64,000 bases of DNA, from contig OZ025253.1 of NCBI GenBank assembly GCA_964019135.1, forward strand, positions 34,708,548-34,772,547, given 5' to 3'. The notes below the pieces were generated by a model. It worked only from the letters and a program-made list of their open reading frames with translations. It made no database searches and was not told the origin of the DNA. The translations under genes were made by a program, and so were the position numbers. This document shows positions 1 to 13,000 of the stretch, piece by piece (position 1 is the first letter of the stretch; each line of letters begins with the position of its first letter). This stretch comes from Arenicola marina. Taxonomy: Eukaryota > Annelida > Polychaeta > Arenicolidae.

Positions 1-3000
1 TAGCAGTATACTGACAGAAGTTTTCAACTTCTGTCAGTAACAAATAAACAAGACAGCCGTAGGCTGAGGTACTGACAGAAGTGACTTCATCTTCAGATCA
101 CCGTTTATGCGCCGAAAATATGGTACAGGCGATGACATGCAGAAACACATATACTATAAGCTGATTTTGCCTCATGCTGACTACATGATGCCTTCAGTGG
201 GCATATTGGGTTAAACAGCTCCTTGAACGAACAACGTGGGCTAAATAGCGCTATAAACGGGCGAATTGGAATAATTACGGCCTTTAGCGGCCAATTTGGG
301 CTAAATATGGCCAAAATGGCCAATTTGGGATCAATAATGCCGATATCCGAAGGCGTTCTAGCCCACACTGCCCACTGATAGCCGTATTGGGCTCGCTGAA
401 AGCGCATTTTGGCCCAAATTGGACCTCTACGATGCGGATGCTGGAATAGCACAATCTAACGGCTGCTGTTCAACGCGGGCTGTTTTCCCAGATAGAGGGC
501 GCCATTTTGAGTGAATTCGTCTAAATCCCGACTTTCTACGTGTGCTTGGACCCGCCCTAATGCCTGTTCTCGGACTCATCATTGCTAAATTACGGAGCCC
601 TCCAGCGTCAAAACTAAGCGTGCTAGGCTAGAAGCGAATGCGGATTCCTCACCAAAGTCGACGTTTGCCCGTCCTTTCAAACCAGTCCCGAATCTCTAGC
701 GTCGCTTTTAAGCAAACGGCGGCCATCGCAAAGCAGAGTCATTGCCGCTCGATATCGCCGTTGACTCATAATGGGAGCTTCAGCAAAGGGGGGTGCACCT
801 CTTGCGAGCGCTCTAGCGGCCAAACTAAGCGTCCTAGAGCAATTCTATCGCGATTTTCGGCCCTTTGAACGTCGAAACGCCACAAAAGTCCCATGGGAGA
901 CATGCCGTCGGCCCTGCAACCGGAAGTAAGATAGGAACGAATCGTTTTTACTTTGCAGCTATACGAGGAACCACTTTGCCTACAAAATGACGCTACTCCC
1001 GTATTTTTATGATTTTTTTCCGATTTTTTCCGATTTTTAGTAAGTACTGAAAGTGGCAGGCTGGTGATTTTGAATTTTTGATCAGCAATGGTGCATATGG
1101 CTTTCCATAGTACCTAATTACCGCGGAGTAATGCTATATACCCTCAAGTAGTTCCGTTTTCATTGCCTAATTACCTAATGACGGGTTCGTTTAGAGCTGG
1201 GTTTGAAGCATTAACACTTGCCACCACACGTCGAAGCATCGCCGTGAACATGTTTCGTTGGGGTTTGAGTCGATATAAAGATTGAGGCGGAAGCGTGGGG
1301 TGATGCGGTAGACCTTATGGAAGGCCGATATCAGGATATTGCGGGGAAAACTACATTTTGAAAGCTATACTTTTACGAATATTGTCAACGCCCGAAACTG
1401 CGCGACCCGGCCTTTGGACATGAATCACATGCGACGCTCCAACGTTAACGCTGTCTGGCTGGCTCAGTGGGTATAGCGTTGGACTTCAGATCCAAAGGTC
1501 GCGCGTTCGATCCCGACTTGGTGCATGCCATTTTTTTTCATTTTTTTTCGTTTTTCTGATCAAAATTGAAATCAAAACAATGATTCGGCTTCAGGGCGTC
1601 ATTTTGTTAAGCACTGTGGCTATAGGTTACCATCTTTAACCAAAGGACAAATCCTGGTACTATTTGACGAAGGGACAGTCATGTGAAGTACGCGACAACA
1701 CATTTGTCCCAGCATAAGAGCGAGCACGATGAACGGCTTTAACATGGGAATTCCCATAGAGAAATGCCGTCGTAGGCCTTATGTATGTTATGTATGTATG
1801 TATAATATTTGCTTATGATAATGAATATGTAACATTGTATCCCTCATTGCTTTCATGCACATGGTAAGCATTTGATGGATACTGTAGCCGCCTCACCGTA
1901 TGGACACTAGTGGATCTCAAAAGACAAATCTGGATTTGAGGGGACAAATCTGAGTCTCAGAGGTCAAATCTGGATCTCAGAGGTCAAATCTGGATCTGAG
2001 GGGTCAAATTGGGATATCAGGGGTCAATTAGTGCATTCAGTTAACAAGTTGGGTCAAATAAAGGTTTCAGCGGGCAAAATAGCGTTTTAGTGAGTAAATT
2101 TGGCTAAGTAGGCCATTACACATACAATTTGGCCCAAATAGAGCTTTTAAGGCATAATTTGAGGTAAATATATAGAGCTTCCGGCGGGCCAAATATAGCC
2201 TTCAGAGGGCAATTCAGCATAGTTGGCGCCTTATGAGAGCAACTTATGCCCAATAGAGCTTTCTGTTGATAAAATAGAATACAGCTTTCTGTTGGTAAAA
2301 TGGAGCTTCCTGTTAGCAAAATGGAGCTTTCTGTGGACAAAATAGCGCTTTCTGTTGGAAAAATGGAGCTTCCTGTTGGCAAAATGGAGCTTTCTGTTGA
2401 TAAAATGGAGCGTTCTGTTGACAAAATAGCGCTTTCTGTTGGCAAAATGAAGCTTTTAGTTCGAAAATTAGAGCTTTCGGCGGGCAATTTGAGCTAAATA
2501 TCGGACATAACGGGCACTTTGGGCTAAATAGCAAGTATAACAGGGAATTTGAGGTACACTGGGCATCTAACGGGCAATTTGGGTTAAACAGCGCGTATAA
2601 CGGGCAATTTGGGCTAAATAGCGAATATACCCGGCCATTTGAGCTGAACAGCGCATATAGGGGGCAATTTTGGATAAACAGCGCCTATACGGGGGACAAT
2701 TCGGGGTTAACAGAGCGTATAACGGGACATTTGAGCCAAATCGCGCATTCATCCGACAACGTGCGCACCGCAGGCTCTATTTTGAGCAATGTGCAATGAG
2801 CATTAACAGATATTAACGGAATTACAGGTAAAACCGTTGTTTGTGCCGGTGACGTGAGGATCGCGTCGTGTAAGGCATCTTCCGCTCGCCAATTTAATGC
2901 TATATTAGAGTTTAAGTGAACATGAAATTTCCTTCTCAAGAGCGATTGCTCGACTCATTATGAATGGCGCTACGAATTTTACTTTTTATCTAATAATACG

Positions 3001-4856
3001 TCATCGTGACGTCATTTGACGTTCGCAAAAATGCTCAAGATGGCTTCTATTTCTTTAATATACCTACTTATCAACTCGGGTTATGACAGCTATTGCCAAA
3101 GTGGCTGAAAATAAAGCAAACCCAACATTTCTTAGGAGCACGTTAGCTATGACGTCATTTTTGACGCACACGTTTCGGTACCGCAAAAAAAGATACGCAT
3201 CGCAGCAGTTGTCTCTTGATATAAGGTACAGTGTCAAATCAACCGGTAGTCGCTACGAGGTATAATAGTTGAGTAATAAAGGTTATAAAATTATGACGTC
3301 ATCACGTCATGGTGACGTCATGGCATGACGCACGGCAACGTCCAAATATCTAAACACAAACATTTATGCCCTCAATCCAAAACGTTGATTAGAACGGCGG
3401 TAGGTCTGTTAGTTCTTCAGATATAGCTTCACCTAATTACCGAAAATTGCTATTCTTCACCATTACGGATAAGTGAAAAACGAGCAGACGAAGAAAAGAC
3501 TCTGCAGATAAGATGTAAAAGATAATAATGCTTTACTGCCAATAGTAATCTGGAGACATATCTTCCCTACCATTATACGCAAAGATCGAAGGTCTAGCTA
3601 GTTTTTTCGATTTTTGACGAATTTTCGAAGTTAGAGGGAATTTGTATACTTTATCATTGGGAAAATCTTCGGTTGCCATGGAAACGAAACTGAGACACGC
3701 GTTTGCCGTCAGTCTACTCTGAGTCTCTTGTACTCGTCCACATCTCGTACCGTGGTAAAGCAAAGTGAGATCGCTCAACCGAAAGTACGTCATATTGAAG
3801 GAAGTTTGATTATCTCCATAGGGTCCCATGTTAAACGCGTTCGACTATATACCAAAAAGTTACAAGGCTATGTCGCCGTGTTTATAGTTAATGACTCATC
3901 CTACTACTATCCATCAAAAACTGAAAACATAGAGCGTTGGCTTCAATAGGACGCCCGTGGGAGCCCCTGCAAGCCCCAAAAATCCCTATCTTTCACAATA
4001 GGGAAAATTTCAAAAAAATCCTGTGACGTCAGTTCTTATCCGAATTCCATCTAGTAAGGACCATGATTACTGGGTACCTTGTTTAACCAATGAAAAAATC
4101 CCGAAACTGTTTGATGCAGGCACCTATGAAATACGGGGCAAACAAAATTTCCCCAGCCTGAGAGATTGAGGGCTTTAACATGGGAGGTCCCATAGGGAAT
4201 TGCCGTCACCCTTGGAACCGGAAGTAAGATTGGAACATATTGTTTTTATTATTCTGCTGAACTAGGAATCTTTTTCCCTACCATACGGCGCCATTTTTGT
4301 ATTTTTAACATTTTTTTCCGATTTTTTACGATTTTTTGTATGTACCAAAAGTGACGTCATCCTGACGTCATATGACGCATGCAAAAAATCTCAGATTTCA
4401 CAGGAGCCAGTTTCATTTATATTTTTATGAGAGGCCAGAACACCAGAGTGATATCTTTAACCTAAAGTGGCCAAATCGCAGCACAACCGTTCAAGGTCAT
4501 CTTTGGCGTTTTTCGGAAAACATAAAACGTCATGTAGCTCGAAAATGAGTATGACGCGTCAAAAAGTGATCAACGGCTGAAAGATGCGCCTTAAATAGTA
4601 GCACATTCTGAAACTTACCCGAAGTCTCTAGACCTAATATTAAGGGAGATAGACGCGTTCTTAACTTTTTTTTCAAAAAATCGCTGTGGCCTTGACCTTT
4701 GACCTACATATGCCAATAACGAACTTAGCCGAGCTATTTCATATATCTATCACTTGGTGAACTTTGACAACCGTAACTCTAACCATGCGCCCTAGATCGA
4801 GCGCAAAAACATACAAACAAAAAAACAAATAAATAAATAAATTTACAAACCGAACA
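1..4856. repeat. Large tandem repeat unit, copy 1 (4856 bp)
   Basis: The first ~780 bases recur, apparently unchanged, from 4857, so one full unit is 4856 bp. The unit begins and ends at a hairpin (14-base arms, 3-base loop; arms 9-22 and 26-39). It encodes no convincing protein. Inside are degenerate short repeats built on 'gggcaatttgggctaaatag' (190-440 and 2040-2760), a TCTGTTGGCAAAATGGAG-type array (2230-2480), a tRNA-like sequence (1453-1530), seven TGACGTCA octamers between 3007 and 4370, and an A-rich end (4805-4850). The 880-1030 segment resembles 4170-4340 in the same unit, so the unit is itself built of diverged modules. Its class is not known to me; a non-autonomous mobile element or a young macrosatellite are both possible. 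Confidence 0.75.
1453..1530 (+). other. tRNA-like sequence, UCA in anticodon position
   Basis: An A-box-like TGGCTCAGTGG, a 5-bp stem TTGGA/TCCAA around a 7-base loop CTTCAGA, and a B-box-like GTTCGATCC are in tRNA order, followed by a T-run. The loop would give anticodon UCA (1486-1488). Neither the acceptor stem nor the T stem pairs properly, so I read it as a tRNA-derived relic, perhaps a SINE head, not a working tRNA. It lies in copy 1 of the large repeat and in the part missing from copy 2. Confidence 0.35.
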
Positions 4857-7615
4857 TAGCAGTATACTGACAGAAGTTTTCAACTTCTGTCAGTAACAAA
4901 TAAACAAGACAGCCGTAGGCTGAGGTACTGACAGAAGTGACTTCATCTTCAGATCACCGTTTATGCGCCGAAAATATGGTACAGGCGATGACATGCAGAA
5001 ACACATATACTATAAGCTGATTTTGCCTCATGCTGACTACATGATGCCTTCAGTGGGCATATTGGGTTAAACAGCTCCTTGAACGAACAACGTGGGCTAA
5101 ATAGCGCTATAAACGGGCGAATTGGAATAATTACGGCCTTTAGCGGCCAATTTGGGCTAAATATGGCCAAAATGGCCAATTTGGGATCAATAATGCCGAT
5201 ATCCGAAGGCGTTCTAGCCCACACTGCCCACTGATAGCCGTATTGGGCTCGCTGAAAGCGCATTTTGGCCCAAATTGGACCTCTACGATGCGGATGCTGG
5301 AATAGCACAATCTAACGGCTGCTGTTCAACGCGGGCTGTTTTCCCAGATAGAGGGCGCCATTTTGAGTGAATTCGTCTAAATCCCGACTTTCTACGTGTG
5401 CTTGGACCCGCCCTAATGCCTGTTCTCGGACTCATCATTGCTAAATTACGGAGCCCTCCAGCGTCAAAACTAAGCGTGCTAGGCTAGAAGCGAATGCGGA
5501 TTCCTCACCAAAGTCGACGTTTGCCCGTCCTTTCAAACCAGTCCCGAATCTCTAGCGTCGCTTTTAAGCAAACGGCGGCCATCGCAAAGCAGAGTCATTG
5601 CCGCTCGATATCGCCGTTGACTCATAATGGGAGCTTCTGAAGCTCTACCTTGCTTTTCTGATTTTTGATGAATTTTCCAATTTGGCCAGAATCTCTATAC
5701 TTTATCATTGGGCTTAGTTCCGTTACCATAGAAACGTCAACGTGACGTCACATGACGTCACTGATGCTCACCAAAAATGAACAATTTGGCTTCTAAATTC
5801 CCATGTTACCTGCTTATATACTTATAGTGATGGTAGCTAGTGCCTAACTAGGTGTAAATGAAACGATTTTGCAATTACGTCGGGTAATGTAAACTTGGGC
5901 GTCATTTTTGACGCACACGTTTCAGTACCGCAAAAAAAGTTACGCATGGCACCAGTTGTGCCTTAGTACGAGGTATAACGTCAAATCAACCGGAAGTCGC
6001 TGTGACGTATTATAGCCGAGGAATGGCCTTCAACAAATTAAGACGTCATCACGTCATGGTGACGTCATGGCATGACGCACGACAACGTCCAAATATCTAA
6101 ACACAAACATTTGTGCCCTCAATCCAAAACGTTCATTAGAACGGCGGTAGGACTGTTAGTCCTTCAGATATAAGTTCACCCAATTTCCGAAAATTGCTAT
6201 TGTTCACCATTGCGGATAAATGAAAAACGAGCAGACGAAGAAAAGACTCTGCAGCTAAGATGAGAAGGATAATAATGCTTTACTGCCAATAGTAATCTGG
6301 AGACATATCTACCCTACCATTATACGCAAAGATCGAAGGTCTAGCTAGTTTTTCTGATTTTTGACGAATTTGCTAAGTTAGAGGGAATTTGTATACTTTA
6401 TCATTGGGAAAATCTTCGGTTGCCATGGAAACGAAACTGAGACTAACCTTTGCCGTCAGCTTACCCTGAGTCTCTTGTACACGTCCAGATCTCGCACCGA
6501 GGTAAAGCAAAGTGAGATTGCATAACCGGAAGTACGTCATATTGAAGGAAGTTTGATTATCTCCATAGGGTCCCATGTTAAACGCGTTCGACCATATACC
6601 GAAAAGTTACAAGGCTATGTCGCCGTGTTTATAGTTAATGACTCATCCTACTACTATCCATCAACAACTGAAAACATAGAGCGTTGGCTTCAATAGGACG
6701 CCCGTGGGAGCCCCTGCAAGCCCCAAAAATCCCTATCTTTCACAATAGGGAAAATTTCAAAAAAAATCCTGTGACGTCAGTTCTTATCCGAATTCCATCT
6801 AGTAAGGACCATGGTTACTGGGTACCTTGTTTAACCAACGAAAAAATCCCGAAACTGTTTGATGCAGACACCTATAAAATACGGGGCAAACAAAATTTCC
6901 CCAGCCTGAGAGATTGAGGGCTTTAACATGGGAGGTCCCATAGGGAATTGCCGTCACCCCTAGAACCGGAAGTAAGATTGGAACATATTGTTTTTATTAT
7001 TCTGCTGAACTAGGAATCTTTTTCCCTACCATATGGCGCCATTTTTGTATTTTTAGCATTTTTTTCCGATTTTTGACGATTTTTTGTATGTACCAAAAGT
7101 GACGTCATCCTGACGTCATATGACGCATGCGAAAAATCTCAGATTTCACAGGGGCTAATTTCATTTATATTTTTATGAGAGGCCAGAACACCAGAGTGAT
7201 ATCTTTAACCTAAAGTGGTCAAATCGCAGCACAACCGTTCAAGGTTATCTTTGGCGTTTTTCGGAAAACATAAAACGTCATGTAGCTCGAAAATGAGTAT
7301 GACGCGTCAAAAAGTGATCAACGGCTGAAAGATGCGCCTTAAATAGTAGCACATTCTGAAACTTACCCGAAGTCTCTAGACCTAATATTAAGGGAGATAG
7401 ACGCGTTCTTAACTTTTTTTTCAAAAAATCGCTGTGACCTTGACCTTTGACCTGCATATGCCAATAACGAACTTAGCCGAGCTATTTCATATATCTATCA
7501 CTTGGTGAACTTTGACAACCGTAACTCTAACCATGCGCCCTAGATCGAGCGCAAAAACAAACAAACAAAAAAACAAATAAATAAATAAATAAATTTACAA
7601 ACCGAACATAGCAGT
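4857..7615. repeat. Large tandem repeat unit, copy 2 (shortened)
   Basis: This second unit matches copy 1 almost perfectly for 4857-5637, then jumps to sequence equivalent to about 2950 of copy 1, so roughly 2.1 kb of the interior is absent. From 5640 to 6030 it is only loosely similar to copy 1. From about 6040 to 7610 it is again close (few differences per hundred bases against 3290-4860). It ends at the same hairpin. The uneven divergence along its length suggests recombination or gene conversion between units rather than one simple duplication. No coding function is visible. Confidence 0.75.
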
Positions 7616-7709
7616 ATACTGACAGAAGTTTTCAACTTCTGTCAGTAATAAATTTACAAACCGAACATAGCAGTATACTGACAGAAGTTTTTCAACTTCT
7701 GTCAGTAAT
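7592..7709. repeat. Tandem pair of hairpin-bearing 59-bp end units
   Basis: A ~59-bp segment ending in the hairpin is repeated twice head to tail. Hairpin arms are 7617-7630/7634-7647 and 7676-7689/7694-7707, each TACTGACAGAAGTT against its complement, with loops of 3 and 4 bases. This closes the large tandem repeat region; sequence after 7709 is unrelated. The same hairpin stands at 9-39 and 4865-4895. Confidence 0.8.
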
Positions 7710-9150
7710 AAAACTATTGAATGTTTTTTGTCGATGCATTTCATATGTTTCATTGTCAACATATAGATTTTATTCACCGATGATAATCGACTTAACTGTT
7801 GATGACCACTTCTTGTCCTCGTTCTGGCCATCACAATACTTATACTTTGTCTGTTACTGCATGGTACGGTTACGTTATGATGGAAGCGACATAAAAGTGA
7901 CAGGCCCAAGACGCCAATAAAATGTCATTTAGAATTTCGAGACACTCGATCTCTACGAATTCGTTTTGAACAAGCGACCCCGTAGCGGGTGAACGTGCAG
8001 CGGTATCTTAACGGGAAAGCCAAGAGCAGCGATGTATGATTTTTTATTGAAACTATGAAGCAAAAAGAGGCCATCTCCAGAAGGAGATATTTTGTATGAA
8101 TCTGATAACGGAATAATCATCGATTGAATGTTGACCACTGCCCAAGCCTTAGAGTAGCGCATAGCAGCTGATGATGACGTCACTGTAGCGGTTTAATACT
8201 TCCCACCTCGTCCGCCTGCTGTTGCAGCCCGTCATAGCAATCGCCAATATATTAGCTGCCAGGGTGTTAGGATATATGGTCTATGTTATCACAGTTAAGC
8301 GTATGGACTGGATCGTGTAACGTGAGAACAAAGGTCTTTGTGGCGCTGTCATTTGCCTATAGCCTACGCTATCACAAGTGAAACGGTGTGACCTCTCAAC
8401 CGGTGACTATCCCGGGTCGGCACCTAGATACCACCCCCCCCCCATACACACTCACTATTCTCAACCCACCGCAACCCAGTCATTAGTTTAACGTTTCTAA
8501 CGTAAGCTTATATGGCTATAGTCACTCGACACTCCAAAACGCGTTACCCAGCGTGGCCAATGACGCAACGTGTTGTACAGTTCATGGCTGAAAAATACGG
8601 ATTTTTTTTTAATCATGGACTTCCCCTTACAAAACCACATAAGCACGTTCCACGGGTGAATTCATCATATAACTAGAAACCTCTCTATTTTTGCTGGCCT
8701 GATTTTACATGCACATGTACGCCATCATCCCGTGACGTAGTGACCCGAGTAATGTCCTCCATCCTGATTGGTTGATAGAAGGCCAGGGGAAATTAAATGT
8801 CTGCGCCCAACGAAAGTACACTTATGGGGAACAATAGGAGATTTGAAGCCTAAAATATTTTTTAGGCTCGTAACCATATTTTTTTCAACCTGTCTTTCGA
8901 CTATATTCTCTCGTTGGCACTGCCTTTACGGGCGGAATTTGCTTCCTCTTTAAATGAATATTTGCAATAAACCAAGTGCAGAAATATTTCGTAGTTGCCG
9001 ATCTTTAAAAATGGCAAGGCAGAATGTGCAAGTGAGGAAATGTCAAGCTGTAGAGTGAGCGATTGAGTTCTCCGGGTTATTCATCAGTCAGTGTGCAACA
9101 TTAAAGCATAATTTTACCATTTTTACCAGCGGGGTTATGTAATATATGAG
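7710..9150. other. Intergenic, no gene recognised
   Basis: The open frames here are short and resemble nothing I know. A run of C lies near 8435. No RNA gene or repeat array is evident. Confidence 0.5.
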
Positions 9151-9160
9151 CGGTTAGACG

Positions 9161-9520
9161 GTGGATAAAACAGAATGCGAAATAACGATTCTTGAACTAC
9201 TTGGCAAGTACGGTCACAGCAAGACACCAGAAACAGAAAGGTGCCATCGCTTTGGCAAAAAACTCCACAATCTACCAAGAGACCGCGACCAATTGTGGCC
9301 AAGATTCTCTTTCCGAGATGCTGAGAGCATGCTTCAGCTCCCAAACTTCCAAAAGGCAAAGACGCCACCAAGATCACGCCCCACAACCCATCGGATATTT
9401 TTTAACGCCGCCGGGAATTTGGAGAGCGCGCTCAGATGGCAAAGGAGTTAGCGTCTCCAGACAAGGTCGGGATCAAGGTAACAAATAGGGCGCTGATACT
9501 GAACAACGAAAGACAGAAAG
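9161..9520 (+). pseudogene. LINE ORF1-like relic
   Basis: The plus strand reads ERCHRFGKK near 9235-9262. In another frame KRPRPIVAKILF follows near 9276-9311, then FRDAESMLQ back in the first frame. This order (ERCHR-(I/L)GKK, then RPRPIVAKF, then a K/RD-E-VL helix) is characteristic of the RNA-binding ORF1 protein of L1/Tx1-type LINEs. The motifs fall in different frames, so there are at least two frameshifts and the copy is dead. I saw no reverse transcriptase nearby and cannot say how far the relic extends; 9520-10020 may belong to it. The alternative is chance resemblance in a short stretch. Confidence 0.35.
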
Positions 9521-10020
9521 ATCCTCTGCCTCAAATGTCGCCAAGAGACGTCATGTGTCTCTCTGCCGCCAAAAGAGACGTCTTAAGAGCATCCGCACCA
9601 TCAATGACAACCGGGGACGTCATTAGAGGACCGGGACACAGCTGTTTGGCGTCAGTGGCGGCCGTGAAGACAATTAGGATGTCCGACGTGGATATCATAA
9701 TTTGATGCTAAGCACAGTCGCCACAGGCGCAGCACAACATCGCAGTGTACCGCTTGTCAAACAGATCTGAGCTGAAAGGGTGGTAGGACGACGATCAATC
9801 TGGCCCAGGCAGACTATAGGATACATCCTGCAAAGGCATAACACAATGGACGTGGCTGTCTTCATCACGGAAACCCAGCGAGAACACACCCCGGGAAGGA
9901 GGTTCGACATGACGGAGAAAGCCGTGAGCTCCGCGCTTACCAAGTTTAAAGAACAAAATGACTTTGATGGTACCACTCTTATCTCCATCTCAGAATCACT
10001 TTCTTTGTCTGTGGGAACTT

Positions 10021-13000
10021 AACACATTCTACTTATTAACTTAATCACATTTAGTTGCAATAGATAGAACAGTTTACAACTGCGGTATTGTTAGTCCCTT
10101 AGTTGTTGGCGGTTTAAGTGGGCTAGAAACTCAGCTCAACTTGTTGTAAAAGTGTAATGTCGTAATTTGTGAGATCAATACTGCATCTGCTTCTGTTACA
10201 TTCAAGTGTTTAAGCCCATCGTATTGTGGTATGATGGGAAAAGTAGTTTACTCTGAATGTGTATTGCTGTTAATTGTAGTTTTGTTTCATTCATTTTTGT
10301 TTTATTCATTTAAAAAAAGAGGGAAATGTGCCCTGTTCTGTTTACTATGCGCTTTACTTAGAGAAACACTGCATGAGAGTGTATGATGACATACGTTACA
10401 GCAAACGAAATATAACACAATTAGCTATATGGATGTGTCTGTAAAAGAGGAAATATTAAATCCATATGGCGGTCTAAATAAGCACACACTGGGGTATGTT
10501 TTAAACTGAATTGCAAAGACGACATAGAAAATAATGGTGAACCCGATCTAATTATTCATTCCCCGTATTATCAAGAAGACAGCATTGCGGACTACTTGAA
10601 AAGCGTATTTGGTCAATTTTCAATGTTCAGTTTGAACTGTTGCTCGATCAATGCCAAATTTGACGAGCTTCAAATATTTAAATGTAACTTGCCTAAGAGC
10701 AAAGTCGGTCACTTTAGCATTATTTGGGAATATTCAGGAGTTGTAGAATCTTCAAATATCGTGCTTGGTGGCCTGTTTCGCATATTTTAATTTTAGAAGC
10801 AGTTGTTACGGAAATCTTAAGACCGACAATAGGTCAGATTTGATCTTATCTCTATCTTTATTTTCGTTCTCATGGAGTCTTTAATGGAAATGAAACCTGC
10901 AAAATCTAAGATGGCCGATAGTAATTAAGAGTATTTTGTTTTTGTGCAAATCGGTTGTATTCCAACCATATGAATAATATTCTCTTCAGAATATAAACTG
11001 TTTACCTTATATATATCAATGTATATAAACCGCCACTTTTCGCAAAGGTTCTCAACGTAAAAAAAACCCTGATCGGGCACTCTTAAAGGTACCAGTCGAA
11101 GTCCCAATCAGTATAAGCTTAAGACTCCACACTACCAAAAGCAAAATAACAACAATTCGATCATAAGAATGCTTTTTTTTCAAATCACTGTATTAAATAA
11201 TTGGGCTTTAGTACAATGCAAACCAGTCTAATGGCAGAACAATTGCCGCTGGAGGGATGGAAACCATGTGGAATAAAAGCGAAGTAAAACGAATGCCGTC
11301 ATTGTATTTAAAAGGTATCGTACTAACGTGTCAGACAATAAAGTTGCTCGTCTCGAGTTTAAAGTAACTAAATTTCAATTGATTTATAAAGTTTAGGACC
11401 ATTATAAATCCATCAAATCATCTATTGTCAAGGTTACATTCCCTCCTTTAATAAATGCACACAGCTCATTTTGCCCCTTCACCTTCCCGATTGTTCACCG
11501 CCCATGGACTAAATGAATTCCAGAGCCTTTGAAGCCCCCCTCCCACTATCCCCTCCAAGTCTGGTATGTGGAGAATGCTTAAAGCAATGACAAATAATAC
11601 TGGCAGATATATAGATATATATTAGGACTTTATTTCCTTAAAAAAAAACATTGTATAAAAAAACAGATGAATTGTTTCAGAACTTCCACCAAACACGAGC
11701 GATAACAAGTTACCAAGCAACCCGAGCAAAACGCCCTCACACCAAGAGAAACGGTGACCGCCATGGAAATGTCAGTCAGATGGACGTATTTACAGAATAC
11801 AGCAGATAAATTGAACAAGCGGCACAAAAACTGCGAATTAGGTAATCGCGTTCGATATGTACATAGAAAATGGACGTGCTACTTGTCAACAGATTTCTCT
11901 CGTGGCCTTTCTGAGACAAAGAAAAGCCCGTGAGTCAGTGATAGATTTCGCCCCCTGAAAAAATTACCGAAGCTACTAAATTGTTTTCGGTGTTAGTAAA
12001 AGTCATAGGAGACGGTGCTATGGTAAGTTGCCACATCATGGTTAAATTGTGTCGGTGGTCTTTAACTTGTTTCGTGCCGGGCTGATTTCTAGTTGGGAAG
12101 TTCTCTGTTGAAATTGTGCGCCCAGTCACTGACATCCCCGAAAAAAATATACAGGAGGCCTGTGATTGTCCCGTTACAAAAAGGAATGGCCAGAAGATTA
12201 GGGGGAAGTGGAGACCCCAGAAAAAAGTAGGGTATTATGATAAAAAATATTTACGCCTTTTTCTGCATAACTACTTGCTGAGATGATTTGTACCCCTACC
12301 ACAGGATGAATCACTTATCACTTTAAGACCAGGCCAAATAACATGCATCCCAGTCCCCAGCATCATAGGTCATCGGTCATTAGCCAGACACTTGTGGCGT
12401 GATCCTGATGCACATGATTACCTTCAAACAATGGGTGCCTTGCATGTCATCGGGTCAAATCTGAACTTAGTAGGTAGTAAAAAAATAAAAAAATAAAACC
12501 TAAAAAAAATATATCTTGAACAAGTAAGAAAATAAGAAAAGTAGTGACAAAGTAGGAGAGCATGGATCAATCTCAGGCCTGATCAAGAGAAAAAAAACAA
12601 ATAAAACTTCACATGAGCGAATTACACACGGCTTACATTATGCTGACCTCGTTTGGATACAACGGTGAGCTTTAAGTGCAATTGCGTACGTTCGTATTAT
12701 GCTTCGTCTGCATCAAAGGTTTCAGGTCAGTAAACCAAGATATTGCAGACTCTATGGATTGCACCATCAAGTTGACTCTGGTTACATCTAATTTCATTTT
12801 TTTTGTGTCGGTGCTTCCTCCTTTGAAATTCAGCAGGTAAGTCTCATCGAAGATTTAATTACTGTAACACACGGTCGATTGACAGTCTTTCAAATCTCCA
12901 AAAGCATAAAATCAAGACATCAGGAACGAGTAATCCCAATACAATAAAATCATGATTTAAGGAATCTATGATATATTACTTAAATACACACACTGGGTTG

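Noticed and set aside
105-452. 115-codon minus-strand frame repeated at 4961-5308
   Set aside because: It is identical because the DNA is duplicated; its residues follow the GGGCAATTTGGGCTAAATAG-type short repeat, with no sign of coding constraint.
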